DNA of 64,000 nt, taken from assembly GCA_963835555.1 (NCBI GenBank), contig CAWIGC010000009.1:1-64000 (forward strand), read 5' to 3'. The notes under the pieces were generated by a model. That model worked only from the letters and a program-made list of their open reading frames with translations. It searched no databases and was not told the origin of the DNA. Made by a program: the position numbers and the translations under genes. Each line of letters starts with the position of its first letter. The stretch's first letter is position 1. This DNA is from Sulfopaludibacter sp963835555 (lineage in GTDB: Bacteria; Acidobacteriota; Terriglobia; Bryobacterales; Bryobacteraceae). This document shows positions 56,286 to 64,000 of the stretch, piece by piece.

Positions 56286-58046
56286 TCACGGCACAAGCGC
56301 GCTATTGGCGAGAGGGCAGATCGAGATTCCGTCGCGGAGCACGGCGAAAGCGCGCAGCCTTGTCCCTTTTGCTGCGCTGGCCGGTCCTTCCCACCCGGTA
56401 TTGATGTCCGTGATGCCCGGGACAACAGCAGCGACATCCTCGCGCGGAATCGCCATTTCGCCGAAGCCGGCGACCGTGCCGTCCGGGGATGCGAAGACGA
56501 TCTTCCCGGGAGGGCTGCGGCCTTCCTTGTCCCAGGCCCACCCAGCGAGTGAAACCACCCCCGGTGCGAACACGCCCGGTTGAGGGCCGTCGATCCAGCC
56601 CATACAACGGTCGGCTGTAAACACCCGGTATGCCGTCCAGATCGAAATTGGCGGAGGGGCCGGTATCGCGGGCAGCCGTGCTTGGAGTTCGCCAGGGCCG
56701 GGGCCCAGATGGTGACGGCGCAGGTAGTCGTACCAGACAGGCATCCACGCCACTGTAGGATTGAGCGCGCCGGCGGCTACGGGATCTGCGGGATTGCGCA
56801 TCACCGCGAGATACGCCCGGTTCAGGCGGACTTGCCGGACGGCGGCCATCCGCTGGTATGCGTGGAACCGTCCTACGCTTGCGACCATCAGGATCAGCAG
56901 ACCGCATTGCACTCCGGCCAGGACGAGCGGACGAGACGTCTTGCGCGCGGCCCAACTCAAGGCCGCGGTTCCGAAGGCGGCCCAGAACAGCAGAGCTACG
57001 CACTGATAGCGGCTGGCGGCGGCCTGGGCCACGCCGAACCGGAGCCGGCCCAGGCTGGTGACACCGGCGACGGAGACCGTGAAAAGCATGACGGCCGCCA
57101 GGAACGGGGTCAAGGGATGGGGCTTCGCCTGCCGGAAACACAGATGCCTCAGAGCGGTAACGATGGCAAAGAGGATTGCAACGGCAGCGAGCAGGTCCGC
57201 CAGGACGAATGCTATCGATCCCGGCCTGAGCAGCGCATTCCACGTGGCGCCAAAATAGTGGACGACGTAGTCCACAAGGTAGAGCGGGCGCCGGACCGCT
57301 TCCAGAGCGCCTGCGGAGACGCCACCCACCGAATGAAATCGCCAGAAATATAGGGCGACAGCCAGCGTCGCCACACTGCCAATCAGGGCGCGGGTCTTTC
57401 CGGGGAACCGAAGAGCGAAGCTGAGCAGAAGAAGAATGGGCCAGACCAGCAGTCCGTCCAGGCGGCTGCATTCGGCAAGCACGGCGGCGAATAAGGAAAG
57501 GACCAGCGGTCCCGAGACCCAGCGGCGGTCTCCCGCGACGACCCTCGACGAGTGCCACACCAAACCCGCAAAGGCTGCGACGGCGGCAAGTCCGGTGAAA
57601 ACAAAACCCACCTCGAAGTACCAGATCAGGTCATCGACCTGCACGGGATTGAGCGCGCAGAATACGATGAAGCCCGCGGCCGTCGCCAGGGCCGGCCCGG
57701 ACAATTGCCGCGAACGCTGGATCATCCAGAAGAGAATCGCAGCCACACAGACGGGAATCAGGCAAAGTTCGATCTGCAGAGAAATATTCCTGCCGCCGAA
57801 GAAGTGCAGATCGGCAAAACCCGCAAGCTTTCCGATTACCAGCCGCGACTCATCGGATTGCGACCAGACGCGCGACCAGAATGGCAGGCCGGCCGGCCTC
57901 ATCGCGACGTTGACATACTCCCACTGGTCCCAGAAAATCACGGGGCAATAAGTTCGCCGGATCATCACCGCGGCGGCAAGAGCGGTGTAGATTCCCATAC
58001 CGAGGATGAGAAGAGACAGGGCGGCCCGAAGCCGCGAAGATGCCAT
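56286..58046 (-). CDS. Polytopic membrane protein of the polysaccharide locus
   Basis: 586 residues from MASSRLRA. About ten to eleven membrane helices (LSLLILGMGIYTALAAAVMI, LCLIPVCVAAILFWMIQ, GFVFTGLAAVAAFAGLVW, LLVWPILLLLSFALRFPG, IAFVLADLLAAVAILFAIV and more). An early loop reads CPVIFWDQWEYVNVAM, similar to GT-C-like membrane glycosyltransferase-related proteins of unknown activity. The soluble C-terminus (APGVVSLAGWAWDKEGRSP, KIVFASPDGTVAGFGEMAIP) is a beta domain also seen in the GT2 protein at 61,236. Last gene of the minus-strand polysaccharide set. Confidence 0.7.
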   Translation of the reverse strand: MASSRLRAALSLLILGMGIYTALAAAVMIRRTYCPVIFWDQWEYVNVAMRPAGLPFWSRVWSQSDESRLVIGKLAGFADLHFFGGRNISLQIELCLIPVCVAAILFWMIQRSRQLSGPALATAAGFIVFCALNPVQVDDLIWYFEVGFVFTGLAAVAAFAGLVWHSSRVVAGDRRWVSGPLVLSLFAAVLAECSRLDGLLVWPILLLLSFALRFPGKTRALIGSVATLAVALYFWRFHSVGGVSAGALEAVRRPLYLVDYVVHYFGATWNALLRPGSIAFVLADLLAAVAILFAIVTALRHLCFRQAKPHPLTPFLAAVMLFTVSVAGVTSLGRLRFGVAQAAASRYQCVALLFWAAFGTAALSWAARKTSRPLVLAGVQCGLLILMVASVGRFHAYQRMAAVRQVRLNRAYLAVMRNPADPVAAGALNPTVAWMPVWYDYLRRHHLGPGPGELQARLPAIPAPPPISIWTAYRVFTADRCMGWIDGPQPGVFAPGVVSLAGWAWDKEGRSPPGKIVFASPDGTVAGFGEMAIPREDVAAVVPGITDINTGWEGPASAAKGTRLRAFAVLRDGISICPLANSALVP

Positions 58047-58066
58047 GACGCCATCGTAGCGTAGAC

Positions 58067-58735
58067 TCAATGCGCGGACCGGCGCGCCAGATACAATCCG
58101 TGTTTGGTGGGCACGAAGCACCGGTCGGGGGGCGGAACGGCGAGTTGCAGCAGACAATCCGTCACTGCGCGGAAGACCGCCGGGATGTCGAGATCGTCCA
58201 CCATGAGGACCCCGCCGGGAGACAGCAGGGGATAGCAAGTGAGTATGTCGGAGCAGCAGCCTTCGTAAGTGTGGTCTCCATCGACCAGAATCAGGTCAAA
58301 GCGATTACCGGCCACATACTGGGGCAGCCGCCGGCTGTCGTCCGCGAGGAAGCGGGCTTTTCCGCGATAGCCGGATGCCCGCAGATTGCGCTCGGCAATT
58401 TGCTGCGACGTCAGCGCGTGCGGATTGTCATAGGTTTCGAGATCGCAACTTACTACATGCTCCAGGCTCGCCGCGCCACGCGCCACGGCTACCAGGGAAT
58501 AACCGAAACGAGTGCCGATCTCGAGGTAACTCCGCGGTTGCAGTGCCGCCGCCAGAGCAAAGAACATCTGGTAATAGTTCTCTTCGGTGGTGGCGGGGAC
58601 AAGGAGCGGATTGGGCGGGAACGCGAGCGTGTCGAATAATTCCGAGCAGGGCGGGTAAGGCGCAATCGAAACGCGGTGGTCGAACAGCAGCAGCGTGACC
58701 TGGCGGTATCCGGCCGGGTGATTCTCAAAGTCCAC
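58067..58735 (-). CDS. SAM-dependent methyltransferase
   Basis: 222 residues. Class I Rossmann fold: RSYLEIGTRFGYSLVAVARG (motif I), VVSCDLETYDNP, LILVDGDHTYEGCCSDIL (acidic post-motif with VDGDHTYE) and LSPGGVLMVDDL. This matches the CmcI/Methyltransf_24 type used in glycan and natural-product decoration. One base separates it from the next gene upstream; it probably methylates a sugar or a glycan end. Confidence 0.85.
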   Translation of the reverse strand: MDFENHPAGYRQVTLLLFDHRVSIAPYPPCSELFDTLAFPPNPLLVPATTEENYYQMFFALAAALQPRSYLEIGTRFGYSLVAVARGAASLEHVVSCDLETYDNPHALTSQQIAERNLRASGYRGKARFLADDSRRLPQYVAGNRFDLILVDGDHTYEGCCSDILTCYPLLSPGGVLMVDDLDIPAVFRAVTDCLLQLAVPPPDRCFVPTKHGLYLARRSAH

Positions 58736-60031
58736 TCAGATCACCCTCAGTTGCGGGTTCCGGACCCATGCCCACGCATAGTCGGGCGATTCGGCGCCGG
58801 CCGCGAGGGAAGTGGCAATTTCCAGGCTGGCCGCGGAGAAGTTACGAGGAAAGGTCACCTGCCAGTGTACCGATTCAGCCGGCTGCACTTCGCGCGCGCT
58901 CTGGTGAATGGTCGCGCCGCCGGCGTCGCGGAGGTGAAACGAAAATCGGACCGGCGCCGATTCGGGATGCTCTACGCTGAGGTCGGCTTGCAGGCAGTTA
59001 TGGCCGGCCAACTGAAGTCCCTCAAAAACGATACGCGGAGGAGTGGTCTCCTGCACGCCGGGATGCAGAAACACGCCGTTCTCTTCAGGGGCTAATTTGG
59101 TCCATCCGCCGCCCTCCAGGGTGATGCGGGCCGGGTCGATTCCGCCGATGAGCGGCAGCCGGGACGATTCCGCGGCCACGGCCTGGAGCAGGTCGCTATA
59201 TAGAGAAGCGAGGCGCGGCCGATCGCCGCATACGCGACGTGCAATGTCCACGAATTCCGCGCGTCCGGCAGGCAGAATATAGCCATTGGGGCCGATGGGG
59301 AAAGCATTGGCCGGCTCCAGCGGCAAATCCACAATGCGCGGCGCCTTCAGGCCTTCGGCGATGGCGGATGCCAGTCCGGGATTGCCGATGAAGACGCGCG
59401 CCCGCTGAATCAACCGGGCCATCTCCAGATAGTCCGCGCATTTTCGGATGCGGCCAGGGATGCCGGCCACGCTGCGCCACTCTTCGGGGATCGCCAGGAT
59501 CAGGATGTCCTCGAAATACAACATGAGATCGCGCAGGAACTCTTCGGTCAGTGACCGGTAGCGGGGAGTGAGCGCCAGAATTACGTCACAGGTCTCCGGT
59601 GCGTCCGACGGCACGCGGAGGAACGGCGAGACAGCGTCGATTTCGGCGTGCACGGCCAGGGCGTGCGCGTGCATCAGGTGAATGTGCAGGGCGTCCTGCC
59701 GGCGAAAACGATCGAGCACGTAATCCACGTCGATGCAATCGGGGTCTACCGACTCGAGCGGCACACCGGCGGACACTAAGGTCACGCGGTCCACGTAATC
59801 CTGCGCCAGGAGGAGCGGAACCAGAGCTCGCGCATTTTCCTCGGTGAGACGCCGCAGAGGATTGGGATCGCGATAGACGTTGAGGAAGAGATGACGAATT
59901 CCCAGCGCCCGGACGGCCGGCAGGGAGTAGATGACGTCGCCGGCATTCCCGCTGTGAATCCCGGATACAAGCGGCGCCGCGGGACCGGGGACGCCGAACT
60001 CTTCAATCGTCTTAAAGTTAATAGAGACCAT
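58736..60031 (-). CDS. GT9-like glycosyltransferase-related protein with C-terminal beta domain
   Basis: 431 residues. The N-terminus SGIHSGNAGDVIYSLPAVRAL is the opening of heptosyltransferase-like (GT9/GT-B) folds. The region ARVFIGNPGLASAIAEGLKAPRIVDLPLEP, read in two parts, is their late nucleotide-sugar site. From residue ~300 a beta domain follows (LQADLSVEHPESAPVRFSFH, WQVTFPRNFSAASLEIATSL). It overlaps the pyruvyltransferase gene by 14 bases. Donor and acceptor unknown. Confidence 0.7.
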   Translation of the reverse strand: MVSINFKTIEEFGVPGPAAPLVSGIHSGNAGDVIYSLPAVRALGIRHLFLNVYRDPNPLRRLTEENARALVPLLLAQDYVDRVTLVSAGVPLESVDPDCIDVDYVLDRFRRQDALHIHLMHAHALAVHAEIDAVSPFLRVPSDAPETCDVILALTPRYRSLTEEFLRDLMLYFEDILILAIPEEWRSVAGIPGRIRKCADYLEMARLIQRARVFIGNPGLASAIAEGLKAPRIVDLPLEPANAFPIGPNGYILPAGRAEFVDIARRVCGDRPRLASLYSDLLQAVAAESSRLPLIGGIDPARITLEGGGWTKLAPEENGVFLHPGVQETTPPRIVFEGLQLAGHNCLQADLSVEHPESAPVRFSFHLRDAGGATIHQSAREVQPAESVHWQVTFPRNFSAASLEIATSLAAGAESPDYAWAWVRNPQLRVI

Positions 60032-61154
60032 GTGCTTGCAGAGCGTTGCGCAGGAGGTCCAGGTACTGCGCTTCCTGAGTTCGTTTCCAGTTGAAAAGAC
60101 TTCGGACCACGGGCTGCGGTTCGAACTGCTCCAGAAAAGCGGGTACAGCCTCCGGCGCCAGACGATAAGTGAAGGGACAGACTTCCGCGGCGGAGGCCGC
60201 GCGCGGTTCCGAGTTAGTCAGGATGGCGGGCTTCAGCAGGGAGTTGGCGATCAGCGCACTGTGCAAGCGAGTCGAAATCACCATGTCGCAGCCGGAGAGG
60301 ATCCTATAGTATTCGTCCGAATCGTAGGAATAGTTAACCGGGCAATCGAGGCTGGAGGAGAACTCGCGGAACTCGTCGATATAGTTACAGACAATCTTAA
60401 CCGCAAACCGGGATTGCAGCAGCGGCAACAGGCGCAACATCCGGGCCTTCAGTTCCGCGGGAATAGACTGGTTGGGGACGCGGTCGCTTTGCAGGACGAT
60501 GGCCAGACTCTTGAGCGCTCTTGCAGGGTATTCGTAGGGCGCGGAGAAGAGCGCGGGACAGGGCATCATGCGGGCGGAAAAACCGAGGGTCTGCAGCGCC
60601 TCCGTGGCGATCCGGCCGCGCGTGACGATCAGGGCTCGCGCGAGCATTGCGAGATCCTCAGGAGTGCAGGGCAGGTCCGGGGTTGGGTAGTCGATGCCCA
60701 GGTAGAAGATGGGTGCTGGGGAGGTTTGCAGGGCGCGGGCCAGCGCCGCCAGATGCGGGCCGAGCCATTCCGGCGTCCCGGCAATGACCACGAGATCGAC
60801 GGGGAGAAGTTCAGCGGCAGGTTGGTAGGAGTTTGCCATCAGGCATGGCCGTCTCTGGGACGTTGCCCAGGGTTCCAGGAAGGAATCCGGGCTGCGGTCG
60901 TAAAGAATCCAATTTACGACACGGTCGGGGTAGAGGGTACGGAATAAATGCCGGACTCCGCGGGCAATCCACTCGTCCCCGGGGTTCCATTGACGGGTGG
61001 AAGCGCAGAGGATGTGTAATGGCCTCAATGGATGTCCGCTCTGCGTAGTGGTTTTCTCAAAACCAGCATAGCTCACCAGGGTTAGGTTAGCTCCGCTGCG
61101 TAAGCGAGCCGCCGCGCGGCCTGTGGTATACTCGACTTTCTTACTGTCCTGCAT
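60018..61154 (-). CDS. Polysaccharide pyruvyltransferase family protein
   Basis: 378 residues from MQDSKKVEY. Family features: LCASTRQWNPGDEWIARGVR near the start, VDLVVIAGTPEWLGPHLAAL, then SGCDMVISTRLHSALIANSL, which is the conserved RLHS region. The family adds ketal pyruvate to sugars or, in a broader sense, comprises GT-B-like enzymes. First gene of the minus set; divergent from the GT2 gene with 81 bases between. Confidence 0.82.
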   Translation of the reverse strand: MQDSKKVEYTTGRAAARLRSGANLTLVSYAGFEKTTTQSGHPLRPLHILCASTRQWNPGDEWIARGVRHLFRTLYPDRVVNWILYDRSPDSFLEPWATSQRRPCLMANSYQPAAELLPVDLVVIAGTPEWLGPHLAALARALQTSPAPIFYLGIDYPTPDLPCTPEDLAMLARALIVTRGRIATEALQTLGFSARMMPCPALFSAPYEYPARALKSLAIVLQSDRVPNQSIPAELKARMLRLLPLLQSRFAVKIVCNYIDEFREFSSSLDCPVNYSYDSDEYYRILSGCDMVISTRLHSALIANSLLKPAILTNSEPRAASAAEVCPFTYRLAPEAVPAFLEQFEPQPVVRSLFNWKRTQEAQYLDLLRNALQAHGLY

Positions 61155-61235
61155 GGCGACTATTACGAATAGGCGTCTCGCGGAAGTCTCGCCCGAAAGT
61201 CCTCTGGTAGTGACGGTTCCGGCGACGGGTGCGAT

Positions 61236-64000
61236 ATGGTGACGGCAATTGCCCCTGCCGAGTTGCACGCGATTGCGCTTCGCATGGTATCGTCGTTGAA
61301 ACCCGGGACGGTGCTGGGCATTGGCGATGCGACCGGCCCGTTGTTGCAGTTGCTGAAGCGCTACGGCGTGCAAGTGAGGCAGGCAAGCTCAGTGGAGCAG
61401 TTGGCGAGCCTGCGGGACGCCTACGACCTGGCGGTTTACTCGGGCAGTATCGATGAGGCCTGGTCCCTAATCACCGGCGCGGCGGAACGCAGCCAGCGGA
61501 TTCTGTTCTTTCCTTCCTTCGGCGCGGATCAGGATTTGCATATGACGGCCGCGCTCCGCCTGTTTGACGGAGCTGGATTTTCGCCTGATTTTGCTACCGA
61601 CCCGGCGTTCCTCACCGGCAATGCGGTGTTGTTCCAAAGAGGCGGGACGGGGCTTCCGGCATCTGACCTGCGGCTGGCGGTGGAACTGATCCAATTAAAC
61701 TCGACCGTCCAGGAATGTCTGTCCAGGGCCAGCCGGATTCGGGGCCGGTTGGAGATTCGCAGCGCCGCTCCCGCGATGCTGACGCCTCCGACGCCTCCGG
61801 ACCGGCAGGCGGAACTGGAGCGGCTGCTCCACGAACTTAGCGCGGTCGTGGCGGAGACCCGCGAAATACAGCAGGGTTTCGCCGAGAGAATCGAAGGACG
61901 GTTGGCCTTGCTTCAGTCGCGGACCATGCGGTTGCAGCACGCGACTCAAGCTATCCTGCGGAGCCGCACGTGGCGGACTCTGGTGGCAGGTGGAGGCGTA
62001 TTGCTGCGGCTTCACAACTCCATCCGGCGGTTTACCTTGCAAAGGCCGCCGGCGGAGCCGGCCAATGGCGCAACCGACAGCGAGACCCTGTTCCGGATAG
62101 CCTGCGACGAGCCGGTAGCCGCATCGCCTCCGCTCAGCGGCACGGTCTCGCTTCGTGGCTGGGCGCTGGCGAGCACCGGAATCCGGCGCCTGGAAATCCG
62201 GGCCGGCGAAGTGGAATGCGTTGAGGCGCGATACGGCTTCTACCGGCCCGACGTGGCGGCGCATTATCCGGACGTGCCTGGCTCGGACAGGGCGGGATTC
62301 CGCGCCAAGCTGGACACGGCGCTGCTTCCTAACGGCCGGCAGTTCCTCACGCTGCGCGCGACCAGCGTGGGGGGCGCGACCATCGAGCGCCGGGTACCGA
62401 TCGTCGTGGACCATGTAAACGGGTACGCCAGCGATTACCACCGGTGGATCTCCGAGTTCGAACAGGAAGACGAGGCGCTGATTCGGATGAAGGTGGCGAT
62501 GTTCGCGGCGCAGCCCGTGATCAGTGTCCTCCTTCCGGTGTTCCGGACCCCCACGGAGATTCTGGAGCGGACTCTGGCTTCCGTGGAAAGGCAGAGCTAT
62601 CCGCACTGGCAACTCTGCATCGCCGATGACGGTTCTCAGTCCCCGGAGATCGATTCCATCGTGAGCCGGCATTGCGAGCGGGATCACAGGATCCAATCGG
62701 TCCGACTGCCCGGAAACCAGGGGATCTCGGCGGCGTCGAATGCGGCGCTGGGGATGGCGGTGGGCGAATTTGTGGCGCTGCTGGATCACGACGATGAGCT
62801 GGCTCCGGACGCGCTGTACCATTTCGTCGATGCCCACAACCGCAACCCCGAGGGAGACATCTTCTACTCCGACGAAGACCAGATCGATGAGGCCGGGCTC
62901 AGATCCGATCCTTTCTTCAAACCGGACTGGTCGCCCGACCTGATTCTGGCGGAGAACTACGTCAACCACCTGATGATTTGCCGGCGGATGCTGGCCAAGG
63001 ACGTGGGAGGATTCCGCGGCAATTTCGATCTCAGCCAGGATCACGACATACTGCTGCGCATGAGCGTCAAGGCGCGCCGGATCGTGCATATTCCCAGAAT
63101 TCTGTATCACTGGCGGACGGGCGTTCCCTCCATCCGGCGAGCGTCGCAATGGGAGCATCGCGCCGTTGACTCCTCGCGGCGGGTAATCGTCGATCACCTG
63201 GCGGCCACGGGTATCCGCGCCACGGTGGAGCCGGGCGAGATTCCAGTCCGCTGGCGGGTGCGGTACGCCATTCCGGACAATCAACGGGTCCAGATCCTGG
63301 TCCCCAGCGCCCGGGTCGAACTCCTGGAACCCTGCCTGCGGAGCATCGCGCAACGGACCGACTACCGGGATTATGAGATTGCGGTTCTGGACAACTCGCA
63401 CAATAAGGGAATCGAACATTTTGTACAGCGCTGGAATACAAAAGGCCGTCCGTTGAAGTACCTGGATTTCCGTCACCGGCCTTTCAACTTTTCAGCTCTA
63501 AATAATGACGCCGTCCGGGAAACCGACGCGCCACTGCTGCTGTTTCTCAATGACGATATCACGGTGATCACTCCCGGGTGGCTGACTGCCATGGTGGAGT
63601 TGGCCTCACGTCCGGAAGTGGGTGCGGTCGGGGCGAAACTGCTGTACCCGGACGGCACACTGCAGCACAGCGGCGTGGTCATGGGCTTATTCGACATCTG
63701 CGGGCACGCGTTCAAAGGTTCTCTCGATGAAGAGCGGCAATATTTCGATTTTCCGAATGTCATCCGCAACGTGAGTGCGGTCACCGGAGCTTGTATGATG
63801 GTGCCGGCCGAACGGTTCCGGGAGTGTGGCGGCTTCGATGAGGAAGCGCTACCCATCGCTTATCAGGATGTGGATCTCTGTTTGAAGTTGGGGCAGAGGG
63901 GATACCGCGTGCTGGTGACTCCTCATGCGCGCCTTTACCATCACGAGGCAAGTTCCAAGCGCCCCGAGGACAAGGATCCGACTCCCTCGGAAGCGCTGAC
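61236..64000 (+). CDS. Large multidomain glycosyltransferase with tandem GT2 domains (3' end beyond the window)
   Basis: At least 921 residues, one clean frame. Residues ~1-150 look like a degenerate methyltransferase fold (LKPGTVLGIGDATGPLLQLL). A coiled-coil stretch lies near 190-245, then a beta domain (GTVSLRGWALASTGIRRLEI). GT2 domain 1 from ~425: VISVLLPVFRTPTEILERTL, IADDGSQSPE, ALLDHDDELAPDALY (DxD-like) and SQDHDILLRMS. GT2 domain 2 from ~685: VQILVPSARVELLEPCLRSI, LFLNDDITVITPGWLTAM, AYQDVDLCLKLGQRGYRV and HHEASSK. Such proteins build O-antigen or exopolysaccharide chains. Start ATG 61,236. Confidence 0.88.
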   Translation, partial: MVTAIAPAELHAIALRMVSSLKPGTVLGIGDATGPLLQLLKRYGVQVRQASSVEQLASLRDAYDLAVYSGSIDEAWSLITGAAERSQRILFFPSFGADQDLHMTAALRLFDGAGFSPDFATDPAFLTGNAVLFQRGGTGLPASDLRLAVELIQLNSTVQECLSRASRIRGRLEIRSAAPAMLTPPTPPDRQAELERLLHELSAVVAETREIQQGFAERIEGRLALLQSRTMRLQHATQAILRSRTWRTLVAGGGVLLRLHNSIRRFTLQRPPAEPANGATDSETLFRIACDEPVAASPPLSGTVSLRGWALASTGIRRLEIRAGEVECVEARYGFYRPDVAAHYPDVPGSDRAGFRAKLDTALLPNGRQFLTLRATSVGGATIERRVPIVVDHVNGYASDYHRWISEFEQEDEALIRMKVAMFAAQPVISVLLPVFRTPTEILERTLASVERQSYPHWQLCIADDGSQSPEIDSIVSRHCERDHRIQSVRLPGNQGISAASNAALGMAVGEFVALLDHDDELAPDALYHFVDAHNRNPEGDIFYSDEDQIDEAGLRSDPFFKPDWSPDLILAENYVNHLMICRRMLAKDVGGFRGNFDLSQDHDILLRMSVKARRIVHIPRILYHWRTGVPSIRRASQWEHRAVDSSRRVIVDHLAATGIRATVEPGEIPVRWRVRYAIPDNQRVQILVPSARVELLEPCLRSIAQRTDYRDYEIAVLDNSHNKGIEHFVQRWNTKGRPLKYLDFRHRPFNFSALNNDAVRETDAPLLLFLNDDITVITPGWLTAMVELASRPEVGAVGAKLLYPDGTLQHSGVVMGLFDICGHAFKGSLDEERQYFDFPNVIRNVSAVTGACMMVPAERFRECGGFDEEALPIAYQDVDLCLKLGQRGYRVLVTPHARLYHHEASSKRPEDKDPTPSEAL

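Overview
The window looks like chromosomal DNA of a high-GC acidobacterium of the Bryobacterales/Solibacter type, probably from a metagenome assembly. Pointers are the Solibacter-type C-terminal domain (TIGR03437 family) in two secreted proteins, a sedolisin carrying that domain, an ASPIC/UnbV repeat protein beside an octaheme cytochrome, and many Tat or Sec exported enzymes. Single-base frameshifts break many genes. They are densest in the first ~10.5 kb, where almost every gene is hit every one to three hundred bases although all families are conserved. I read them as sequence errors and give whole-gene coordinates across them.

Layout. (1) 1-11,089, minus strand: a ten-gene block encoding redox regulator Rex, a three-subunit methylmalonyl-CoA:pyruvate transcarboxylase (5S, 12S, 1.3S plus a small extra protein), methylmalonyl-CoA epimerase, both methylmalonyl-CoA mutase subunits, the MeaB chaperone GTPase and an acetyl-CoA hydrolase-family CoA-transferase. 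Together these are the signature enzymes of the Wood-Werkman propionate cycle. (2) 11,187-20,464: PHP-type phosphatase, lipoprotein, a MarR regulator with a perfect palindromic operator, a radical SAM enzyme, a histidine kinase/response regulator pair, a parvulin and a BON protein. (3) 20,547-25,863: a csm1-csm5 type III-A effector operon with an HD-less Cas10, an RG-rich Csm2 and a Csm4 holding a long proline-rich insert. No array, Cas6, adaptation or CARF gene is visible. (4) 25,891-39,222: deaminase, PAS-LuxR regulator, ECF sigma/anti-sigma pair, cytochrome c, redoxin, sedolisin, fucosidase, an enolase-superfamily enzyme, a radical SAM enzyme and a partial copy of its 5' end beside a hicA remnant. 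(5) 39,206-47,500: a rhodanese/beta-lactamase fusion, hemB, serS, an ECF sigma operon with an ABC exporter, then an ArsC/Spx-like gene in which TGA replaces the first cysteine codon of CxxC and is followed by a SECIS-like hairpin. This is a candidate selenoprotein. (6) 47,533-54,371: TIGR03437 protein, octaheme cytochrome/TPR protein, ASPIC protein, FKBP-DinB fusion, TPR protein and a VapB-like fragment. (7) 54,411-56,285: an intact ISAzo13-type element sitting in what appears to be a group II intron remnant. (8) 56,286-64,000: a cell-surface polysaccharide locus (polytopic membrane protein, methyltransferase, GT9-like protein, pyruvyltransferase, large tandem GT2) that runs off the end.

The strongest leads are the selenocysteine candidate at 47,213, the Rex-headed Wood-Werkman cluster, and the minimal array-less type III-A operon with low-complexity additions. 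I saw no tRNA, rRNA or CRISPR array.
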